NCBI GenBank assembly: GCA_013397845.1
Contig: VZTG01007430.1
Location: 62,001-126,000, forward strand
DNA from: Melanocharis versteri
Taxonomy: Eukaryota > Chordata > Aves > Passeriformes > Melanocharitidae
Direction: 5' to 3'
DNA: 64,000 nt
The notes beneath the pieces are model-generated. The model was not told the origin of the DNA, searched no databases, and saw nothing but the letters and a program-made list of their open reading frames with translations. The position numbers and the translations under genes were made by a program. This document shows, piece by piece, positions 51,438 through 61,104 of this stretch (position 1 is its first letter; the number at the start of each line of letters is the position of its first letter).

Positions 51438-54400
51438 CATTCTGCTGTCTCAAGTGTTCCTTCAGTAACACTCTCTTTTTGTAGTAAGATGACACCAGAT
51501 TGCACAAAAAGTTAAAGCATCTTAAAAAAAAACAGGGGAAAGGATGGGAAGACACAAACACAGCAGCAACTGCTCTCAGCTCTTGCTTCTCCAGGCCAGC
51601 CACACCTGCAGGCTTTATTCTCCTAGACCTTGGATTCTGACCCAGCAGAATGCTCTGGTTTGCACCCCCATGAGCAGTGCAGAGCTCCCTGTGGCCTTTC
51701 TCCCGACCGTGGTCCAGGTGGAAACCCAGGATCCACAGGGAAAAGCTGCGCCGTGGCTGAACTCGCCCGGCGGGGTGGAAAAAACCTTAAGAACTGGAGG
51801 GGTTTTGTATTTTGCAAACAAAAGGAAGTTCACTTCCTCTATTAGCTCACCATAGCACTATGTGCAAAAACACGCCTGGAGCTCTTGAAATACCGTCACT
51901 TATTTCTGCATCTACCAAATTTATTTATAGAGCCATCTGGAAAACACTGGCTCTTCATTTACAATATACTATGGAGTTTTCAGAATTGTTGCATCAACAA
52001 AACTCTCTAAAAACACCCCCACCCCCAGAAATTGTCAATTATAATCAAGTCTCAGGATTTTTTTGTGTGTGTGTGTGTATTTAAAGAGTATTGACAAGGC
52101 AGTTAAAACTGCTGTATTAATGCATAAATAGGTAATTCTCCACATGCTAACTTTGCCATGCTAGTAAATCTATTAAATGTGTCTAATAATAAATCAGCAA
52201 ATGGGTCTAATACACACCCTGTAAGAAACCACAAATACTTCAGCTATGTCTCGTTTAAATGCAGTCTTGGGGCATTCTAACAGTTTAGAAAATAAATGAG
52301 AGCAAATTCTTCTATGAAATAGAATAAACCTGCAGACTTAGAACATCTGAAACAAAAGTGAGGTGAAACCTGGGATACAGGAGTGTCCTGGCTGGCAGGT
52401 GGGGACAGAGAGGGAAGAGCAGCTCTCACCCCCTGCACGTGGCCCTGAGCTCGCTCGGAACAACTGAGTTACAGCTCACTCACTGTCTAGGCATCCTGGC
52501 AATAAACCACAACAGAAATGTTAAAATAATAACACTATTAAGAATAAATAAGGATTTGGGCTTATTTTAGCCAAAATGTTTTAATAAAGTGCCACTATTC
52601 ATTCCTTGGCATCTGGTGGATGCCTGTGTGCTCCTATTACTACATTCCTGAATTGCCTTCATACTTTCTCCTGTTTGCAACAGTTAGGACTCTATAAATT
52701 CAACCAACTCTAAGAATTAATTCCAACAATGATTTAATCTACCTGTGGCTCTAATACCACACACATCTAGAAAGCTACACAAGATCTTTATTACTGCCAT
52801 GTTGATGGGTTGCTGTCTAGAGGTATCCTTCTGACCCATACAGCATTACGTGTCTTCATTTATCAAAACAAGATTATTTTATAAAATGCTCATTCCTTTC
52901 TAATAAACAGTAGGTTGTCCAGTGCTGACCTCAGCCAGTCTTTGATTTTTGGGGCGTGAAGCACAACCACCATCCTAACTGATCCAAGGAACATCCCCCT
53001 ATTTCTCCTGATCCCTCATGTATCAGTCCTGAACCAGGACAGTTCACCCAGATCATTGTTAGAGTGAAGTCCTGAGCCTTCCTTCTTCAAACGATGCCCA
53101 AATTACTGTTAGAAAACAATGCACTCTGCGTTCTCTAAATGTCTGAGGGACAAACTTTTAAAGGAACTTTTGAGATCTCCATGTACCAGTCAGAATTCCC
53201 AACAGCAAAATGTGTCAGCCTCAGTTTCCTCAAGACGTACCAGTCTACCTTTCTGCCTTCATTTTTCATGTATCTGCATTACTGAAATCAAAGACATAAA
53301 TCAGAACCATTGTGCTTGGATTATGGCATTGCTCTCCAGAAGTCCCAGTAAAAGTTAAGGGAGCCACTTCCAGCTGTTTGGCCTGCTATGTGTGTATTCA
53401 ATATTTTTTGATTTGGACCTGAAGTAGTGAGGGCTGGCATATACTTGCAGGTATTCAATTCCCTTAAAAATCAAAAATTCCTGTAATAAAAAACACCCAG
53501 AAAAGTGGACTCTCAGTCTCTAAAAGTGCTTCAGCTATTATCTAATATACTCTCCAAATCAGTAACATCAAATATATTACCTGGAATGCAACAGTCCTTC
53601 AGTACCCTACTGTGTATTTTGAGTTACTGGACCTTCCTTTTTCCCCACTCTTAGGAGACTTCTCCAAATGATCATTTGAAATCAGCACTGAGAGCTCTCC
53701 TGAACTCCTCCCAGCACTTCTCACTGCCAGTTCTGAGTTCCTGCAGCCACAGGCTGCTCAAATACCACCTTTATGGGATTGGAGCTCCATCACATCTTTA
53801 ATCAGAGCACGAGCGAGTAAGACTGAAACTGCTATTGAAAATGTAATCTATTTCCTTAAAAATATTGGTGTCAAGATTGCAGGAAGAGTACACAGAATAG
53901 TATTTTCTGACATTCTATTTCCAGAAAAGTAGATAACTCCCAAAATACAGATTTCAAAGTATCCAAAGGCACGGGGAGGAAGGCTGGAAGAAACACAGGT
54001 GTAGAAATCCCAGGCCACACTCGCAGTGGCAGTAACTGCAGGTAACCCCTCTCCCCTTGGCCAACATACCTGTGCCAGGTCACAAACTGGGGCAGAAAAA
54101 GGAAACAGAAACCAGGAAGTTATCAAAGATCCTTGGAATTGGTTGAAAGGTTATCAGCAAATAACTCTGATAAGGAACCAGGGAGCTGTATAATCACCCA
54201 ACAGCAGCAAGTTCTCAGCCTGAATTGCTCCTTTAGCTGTCATCTCCACAGCAACTCCCACCTTCCTGGTTTTTCATGGCACTTGGAATCCCCAAATCCA
54301 TGGGTTCCTGCAGGGAGCAGGGAGAGCAAGAGTGGCTCAACCAGTGGCTCTGCTCACTGCTCCTGGAAGTGAAGAACACCCAGCTCTGGCGAGTGAGCAC

Positions 54401-55033
54401 CTTCTGCCTCTCACACGCCTCACTGCCAAATTGCTCATCTCACAGACAAACAGGAACTGGCTTTTATGCTTGAAGGGTGTTTATGTCTTGCATAATTTAT
54501 TTGAGGTCCTATCCTGCTTACATCAAGCTCAAGAATAAGCTCTTACATGTATTTCCAAAGGTAGAGGGTCCAGCTCCTTATCAAGGAGCTTCCCTGGAGA
54601 GATGCCCTGTTGGAGGGTCAGCTGGGGCCAACCTCCCCTTTTTCTTCCCTCCCTCTGCTTCCCACCCTCCATTTGGTGTGACATGGAAGGGCAGAGTCCA
54701 GCAGCCCATGCACAGGGCAGGAGAGCTCCCAGAGGAAAGGAACAGGTCTCATCTCCTCAGAAAAGCAGGCACCAGCACAAACTCACTACTACCCTATCCA
54801 AAAAGAGACCAAGAAGCCAAACAACAGAAGGCCATTTTGAAGGGATGGAGAGAAACCATTCCAAATGAACAACGGCAAATGCAGACGAGCTTTAGGAGAT
54901 GGGCAAGTGTGTCAGTTCTTTCAGGAGTGCAAAAGATTTGCTGATGGACTGACACTGCAATTAACTGCATCCATATCCATCCCCTCCTGACAGAAGGCAG
55001 CCTCTCCCCAAAACGCAAATATTTAAGGGTGAG
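51438..55033. other. Intergenic, no firm feature
   Basis: No recognised gene or repeat family apart from a (GT)n run at 52064. The longest frame (155 codons, 54477-54944 plus) has no recognisable domain and overlaps frames on both strands. Confidence 0.55.
52064..52079. repeat. (GT)n microsatellite
   Basis: About eight GT dinucleotides following a T-run. Confidence 0.85.
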
Positions 55034-55306
55034 TTCCAAGAGGATGGGACCAGGCTCTTTTCAGTGACAGGACAAGGGGCAATGGGCAGAAACTGATGCA
55101 CAGGAAGTTCCATCTGAATACGAGGAAAAACTGGTTTATTGTGAGGGCGGCAGAGCACTGGAATGGCTGCCCAGAGAGGCTGTGGAGTCTCCTTCCTTGG
55201 AGATACTCAAACCCTGCTGAACACAATCCTGCGCAACCTTCTCTAGGTGAACCTGCTCGAGCAGGGGGTGGCACCAGATGATCTCCAGAGGTCCCTTCCA
55301 ACCCCA
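55034..55306 (+). mobile_element. CR1 LINE 3' fragment
   Basis: It shows GTGACAGGACAAGGGGCAAT, GAAGTTCCATCTGAATACGA, GCAGAGCACTGGAATGGCTG, CCCAGAGAGGCTGTGGAGTC, GAACCTGCTCGAGCAGGGGG and the terminal GAGGTCCCTTCCAACCCC. The subfamily differs from the copies at 37909 and 44996. The final octamer tail is missing or decayed. Confidence 0.93.
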
Positions 55307-56123
55307 GCCAGTCCAGGACCCCGTAAAACACAAGATGCAGCTCCAGGAGCGTACAGGGGCCAAGTCAGCACTTCCCAAGACAAAATGCATTGCTTCACAC
55401 AACACTCTGACCTACAGAGCCACAGCACGGCAGGAGCCAAGAGAAAGCTGTCATTTGAAACAGCATCAAGCTTGCACTTCATGTCTTTAAGATGTTTTAC
55501 TGTATCAGCTTCTCTGCTAAGGGATATTTGAAAGTAGATATGCAGCTTGAATACATAGGATACGTGCTGTATACAATGTGGCCACAGAATAGCTTATGGC
55601 TGGCAACTGGCCAAATAAATTTCACCCAGAAGTGAATTCACAACTTTAGATTTGTCAAATAATTTCCACCTCAACCCCAAAGTGTGGGTAAAATCCTACA
55701 ATCAAGTAATTGCTGAAGTTATCCACAGACTGTGGGATATCATCCTGAACATCTTTTACTTGAAAAACAGTGGTGAGTGTGCAAGTCCTAGATTTTAATT
55801 ACAGAGAAAAGAAAAAGAAACGAAGAGTAAATTGCAGAATGTGCCAAATGCAAGTAAGTTAATTTTCATGTTTACAGCAGGGTAATCTCCTGCTGCTCAG
55901 ATACAGACTACAACAGGTTTACTATAAATCCTGAATAAAGATGGACACTGTTTTTTGCATTTAAGTAGTCTATCTGGATTTCTGCTTTTCATTTACTGGA
56001 ACAAATCTGATACTGCTTCCGGAATTAAAGCTTCCCCTGGGGTTAAACAATTCACACAGTGATGATTTCCGAAAGCTACTTGCACATAGTTTCAATTACC
56101 TAAGTTTTATAAAGGTCAGATCT
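55307..56123. other. Intergenic, nothing recognised
   Basis: Unique-looking sequence between two CR1 copies, with no coding or repeat signal that I can support. Confidence 0.6.
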
Positions 56124-57229
56124 GGACTCCTGCAAGGCCTTTGACACCGTCCCCTACTGCATCCTTCTGAACTGGAGAGAGATGGATTGGATGCAGGACT
56201 GTTGGGTGGATGAGGAATTGGCTGGATGGTCACATCCAGAGGGTAGTGGTCAACAGCTCAATGTGCAGACAGAGGTCAGGGGTCCCTCAGGGGTCTGTGC
56301 TGGGACCAGCACTGTTCAATGTCTTCAGTAATGGCACAGACAGTGGGATCGAGTGCAGCCTCAGCAAATCAGCAGATGATGATCCCAAGCCCAGTGGTGC
56401 TGGTGTCCCTCCTGAAGGATGAGATGCCATCCCAAGGGACCTGAGCAAGCTCACAAGCGGGACCATGGGAATCTTATGAGGCTGAACAAGACCAAGTGCT
56501 GGTGCTGCACCTGGCTCAGGGCAGCCCTTGGCATCAATCCAGGCAGGGGATGAACGGCTCCAGAGCAGCCCTGTCAAGAAGGACTCGGTGCTGCTGCTGG
56601 ATGAGGCTGTCCAGGGGCTGGCAGTGTGTGCCTGCAGCCCAGAAAGCAAATCCCATCCTGGGCTGCAGCCCCAGCAGCGCTGGCAGCAGGGCCAGGGAGG
56701 GCACTGTGCTCCTCTGCTGAGAGCCCACCTGCAGTGCTGCATCCAGCCCTGGAACCCCAGCACAGGAGAGATGGTTCAAAGGAGGCCACGAAGATGCTCA
56801 GAGGGCTGGAGCACCTCTGCTGTGAGCACAGGCTGAGAGCTGGGGGTGTGCAGCCTGGAGAAGAGAAGGGTCCAGACAGACCTTACTGCAGTCCTTCAGT
56901 ACTTGAAGGGGGCCTATGGAAAAGATGAGGACAAATGTTTTAGCAGACCCTGCTGGGACAGGACAAGGGGAAAAGGCTTTAAACTGAGAGGGTAGATTCA
57001 GATTATATATAAGGAAGACATTTTTTACACTGAGGGTAGTAAAACACTGGCACAGGCTGCCCAGAGAGGCAGTGGATGCCCCATCCCTGGAAACATCCAA
57101 GGTCAGGCTGGCTGGGGCTCTGAGCAACCTGGCTGAATTGAAGATGTCCCTGCTCCTTGCAAGGGGGTTGGACTAAATGGCCTCTAAAGGTCCCTTCCAA
57201 CCCAAACCATCCTGTGATTCCATGATTCC
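56124..57229 (+). mobile_element. CR1 LINE fragment with reverse-transcriptase remnants, about 1.1 kb
   Basis: This is the longest CR1 copy in the window. Its 5' part translates to pieces of the CR1 reverse transcriptase: CKAFDTVPYCILLNW (normally SKAFDTVPH...), then SGVPQGSVLGPALFNVF, and a decayed catalytic box reading SADDDPKPSGAG where intact copies have F/YADDTKL. Stops and frame changes break it, so it is a dead element. The 3' part shows GCCTATGGAAAAGATGAGGA, CAGGCTGCCCAGAGAGGCAG, CCTTGCAAGGGGGTTGGACT and CCCTTCCAACCCAAACCATC, followed by the ATTCCATGATTCCG end. The GC-rich middle yields overlapping spurious frames on both strands. Confidence 0.95.
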
Positions 57230-59922
57230 GAGTTTCTTCAATGCTGAAGCCAACTTACAGATATCGAAATTAACATAAGAGATTAAGTACTGTCAGACAA
57301 GTTAACCTGCTTTCGAGTCCATTATTATTTATGTGATCACACATGGATTCTGCCTGTGCTCTGTGGTCTATGAAACAGTGTTTGCAGCTTACAGAAGCAA
57401 GCAGTGCTAATTACTTGTTCACATGTGGTTTCCATCTATGTTTATTTTATGGGTATTAACCTGACATTAAGTCAACACAAAAGAAAAAGAGAAACAACAA
57501 AATTGAGTATTTTCAGAGGCAACACAAGCCTGAGTCCCGTGACAGCTGCTGTGGCTTTGCGGAATTTTAAGATACAGACACACATTTTTCCCCTTCCGCT
57601 GCTATTTCTGTTATGCACGTAAAAGGGAGAAATCAGCTTCTCAGGGAAAATCACGGCTTCAGCTGTGACTGATACAGAGCAAATCGATATCCCCCTAATC
57701 CAGAAACAAGATAACAGGCACAGGTTGCATACTGCAAACTCTTCAGTCCCAGAACTCCCACCTCTGCTGCTTTAATTCAGAGGCAGCTGGCAGAGCACAC
57801 TGGAATTTCACTCAGCAGACACTTGAAAGCAAGTGGAGGCAACCACAAGCTTCCTCTCTGTGCATTTCTCTACGTGCACACAAACCTGTCTCGAACAAAG
57901 AAATCAAGCATGAGACAGATCCAGCCACTTTAGTCCACTGGATGTGTCAAGATACCAGGATATACATCTAAACCAGGATAAACATCTAAAAAGCAAGATA
58001 CACACTGTCCCTGCAATGAAATAGGTCTCAGAATCATCCTTCAGCCCCCCACCCCCAATCTGGCACTGAACCAAGTCAGGCCCATGAGGGTTTTACAATG
58101 AATTCAGACTCTGAAGCTCTAGGTCCACTCAGTGACACAATAGGCAGTGACCTGGGATAATAAATCTTGAGAGGGCACATGATCCAGGTGCATCAGAGCC
58201 ACTCACTGCCCACCTCGTCTCAAAATAGCACAATATAACCTGGAAAGCAACAGATAAGGATGTTGGGGGCAACATGAATTTAACACAAGTAACAAAAAGG
58301 AGTGTAGAGAGCTGTGATTTTTAAATTGAAGCTGCACTTTTAAATAACCAGCACTAACAAAACCAAGTGAATCATCTTACTTATCACCAACAGGCAAACC
58401 CAAAGCAACAATGGATTCACAGTTGTGGCTAAAGGGTATTAACAGTTCGTGAAACATCATGTGGAAACTCAATACTTGTGGTTGAAAAGGGTTCAATTCC
58501 AGAGATGATTCAGGCATCTTCAGCACAGCTGTAACCACACACTAGAGTATCTTCTGTACCTCAGAAACTGTTTCTAAACTCCAGGATAATCCTCTAAACC
58601 TGATGTTCAGGACTTGTTCTGAAAGAATTACCTATCCACCCTCGAGGGGAAAAAAATAACCCAAACCCTCCTAAATCCTTTGCCAGCTAATCTGTAACAG
58701 AGCAATTCTTAAATACTCTGGTGCTGGTTTCAGTTTTAGTGCACAAGTGTAACTACAGCCTAAATACCAACACCCTCTGCCTGCAGTGGTCCTGGGAAGG
58801 CTGGAGGTGAGTGTGTGTGCAGAGCCAGGACCACAGGTTGGAGTCTGCCAGCAAAGCAGAATAAGCATAAATTTTACACCCATTTTACAAGTACAGGGCT
58901 ATTTTTGCACCACTCAATGGGTATTTGGTGGAATAATAAAACAAAGCTCTCCTGGGGAGATGTCCAAGCATAAATCTCTCTGCAGAGAGAAATGTTTCTT
59001 AAAGGACACAGGCCAACCTCTAAAAGGTTTTGTTAAGGTCTCCTCATATCAGTCTTTTCCTCCATAACTACAGTTTCTGAAGGCAGTGTTCATTTTTGGG
59101 TTTCAGCATCCCCACTTGGCATGTGATACCAGTTTCTTTCAACTCAGGGTTTGGGATTTTAAGCACCACTGGTGTAATTACACCCATCAATTTCTCCAGC
59201 TCACCAAAGATCTCCCCAGTCTTCCACGTGCACTTAGTAGGAGAGAATGAAGCTGCTTGCAAAATGCTTGGGTATTTTCATGCAGGAAATAATGCCAGTT
59301 TAACAGTTCTCATACTCATACAAATTAGCTGCTGTTTGGTTGAATACATTCATATCTGCTATGAAAAATATGGCTCTATCAGCTGCTTCTTTATGAGCTT
59401 GTTCTAAACCAGTGATGTGACAGTGCAAAACTACTTATTTTCTGTTTCATCAAGAAGTAATTCCTTCAGGCATTAAGATGTGACATAAAATCTTTTACTA
59501 AATTGAGCAATTTCATTAAGTTTTCTGTGAAGAAAGCAAAATACAACATGGAATGCAAAGGCTTTTAAAATGTGCCAGGGAATATCCTTGGGAAGGTAAC
59601 AAACTATGCAAGCCACAGGCCCATATTACACATTGGAAACACTGTCTGAGACATTAAATAACCACAGAAACAGTTTTATATAATATGATTTAACATCTGT
59701 TGTTCAAGAACTCAGGAGCAAACATTTACTCGTTTCTGATTAATATTAGCAACTTAAAAAAATAAAAGGCATTCTTCTGATGACTGAAATACATTCCCAG
59801 GGGGAATTCAAGCACCACAGTTCTTTCCATAGAAAACCTGCAAATAAAACCCAGCCAAGTACTGCTAGAGAGATTAAACACCAGGAAAGCTCTACACAGC
59901 AGAGATTCCCACTTTAGGCATT
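57230..59922 (-). other. WDR89: WDR89 3' UTR / 3' flank
   Basis: Downstream of the WDR89 stop codon on its strand. The first part is presumably 3' UTR, but its end is not placed. Reading the minus strand I find no AATAAA until about 57446-57441. A TATAAA variant lies at 59680-59675. No repeat is recognised between the CR1 end at 57229 and the stop codon. Short open frames here (for example at about 59096-59407 plus) are not recognised. Confidence 0.5.
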
Positions 59923-61092
59923 TCACTTTTTCCTGCTTTTGAGGGAGGTGTTGTGAACTCTCACTCTCTTCTGCACGGAAGAAGAGATCTTCAGAGATGC
60001 TTTCTTTGTGAGGGACCTTTCCACAGCTCCGGGTTTCCATAGCAACAGCTGAGCATCCTCTCCACCCGTCAGCAGAGACTCATCCGTGGGGCTCCAGCAG
60101 AAGGAGCGCACGGTGGCCGAGTGTCCCCCACACAGGGTCCCCACCAGGCTGAGGCCGTCGGTGCTGCAGCTGATCAGGTGGATGTTTCCTGTGGAGGTTC
60201 CCCCAACCAGGAAGAGTTTCCCTGCCTTCTCGTGGTACAAGCCACCCACCAGGTAATGCAGGCCGTGGTTTTCAGCACAGACTGACTCTCTGACATCCAG
60301 AACGTGCAGCAGGGTTATTGGCTCTTCCGTGTCCAGCTGAGCCATGTCCCACCAGCAGAACCCCTCATCGTGTGTCATGCAATAGACCTGCTTGTAATCT
60401 TCCCCAGACCAGCCAAGAGAACTCACTGACGAATCTGAGTTGCAAGTCGATATCAAAGCATCATCTTCATTATCCTTGTTGATGTCAAACACATTCACCA
60501 AGCCATCAGTTGACCCAGACACTACCAAATTGGGCTCGATAGGGTGAAAACAGATTTTAGTGATGTCATCATTGTGACTTTCAGAATAGACTCCCAAGGG
60601 TTCTTTAGCAGCGCTGGCACAGTCTGTAATGCCTCGTGCATCCCAAAACACCAGAAACGTGTCCTGTTCGACTTTTTCCGTTCCGGCACAAACGATGAGG
60701 TCGCTGCAGCTGACATCAAAGCTGATGAAGACATTGGAAGGATAGCCACTGAACACCTGCACAGGCTTCTGCGTGGCCGAGCGCACATCCCAGCACCTGA
60801 CGGTGCCCTCGCTGCAGGCTGAGAACAGCACGCTGTCACACGCGTGGGCAAACCTGACCCCGCTGAGCACGCCGGAGTGGCCGCGGTACTCCCGCAGGAA
60901 GCGCAGCGTCTCCCTGTCGTACACCCTGATGGATCTGTTGGAACAGGAAACTGCCACGAGGCGGCTGCTCCCGGCCTGGGCAGCTGTGGAGGTGTCAATG
61001 TCCAGCAGGTAGGCGGGCTCCTCGCTGGGCACGCAGCGCTGGGCTATGCGCAGACCCGCCAGCTGCTCCTCCACCTTCTCCACCGCCGTCAT
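59923..61092 (-). CDS. WDR89: WDR89, WD40-repeat protein 89 (complete, single coding exon)
   Basis: Encodes a 389-residue WD40 protein matching vertebrate WDR89 in length (human about 387) and in diagnostic stretches such as GYPSNVFISFD, CAGTEKVEQD, DGLVNVFDIN, YCMTHDEGFCWWDM, GGLYHEK and TGGEDAQLLLWKPGA. WD-type blades lie at about residues 45-60, 71-104, 117-153, 173-205, 218-251, 280-307 and 323-354, consistent with a seven-bladed propeller. A basic tail follows (about 360-389, ending SLKSRKK). Its molecular function is poorly defined; the fold implies a protein-interaction scaffold. The start is the ATG at 61092-61090 with G at -3. The frame is open for 53 more codons upstream, but a pyrimidine-rich 3' splice site (TTTTCTTTGTTGCAG, AG at 61106-61105) lies only 12 bases before the ATG, so that extension is intron. 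The coding region is intact, without stops or frameshifts. Confidence 0.96.
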   Translation of the reverse strand: MTAVEKVEEQLAGLRIAQRCVPSEEPAYLLDIDTSTAAQAGSSRLVAVSCSNRSIRVYDRETLRFLREYRGHSGVLSGVRFAHACDSVLFSACSEGTVRCWDVRSATQKPVQVFSGYPSNVFISFDVSCSDLIVCAGTEKVEQDTFLVFWDARGITDCASAAKEPLGVYSESHNDDITKICFHPIEPNLVVSGSTDGLVNVFDINKDNEDDALISTCNSDSSVSSLGWSGEDYKQVYCMTHDEGFCWWDMAQLDTEEPITLLHVLDVRESVCAENHGLHYLVGGLYHEKAGKLFLVGGTSTGNIHLISCSTDGLSLVGTLCGGHSATVRSFCWSPTDESLLTGGEDAQLLLWKPGAVERSLTKKASLKISSSVQKRVRVHNTSLKSRKK

Positions 61093-61104
61093 CTCCCCAG
61101 AAAC

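Noticed and set aside
53848..54126. Possible 17-base microexon between CCCCAG and GTATGT near 54068-54090 (minus)
   Set aside because: The splice motifs are good but isolated. There is no gene context or recognisable reading frame to support it.
56287..56836. Several 70-158-codon frames on both strands
   Set aside because: All lie inside the CR1 element at 56124-57229 and are by-products of its GC-rich sequence.
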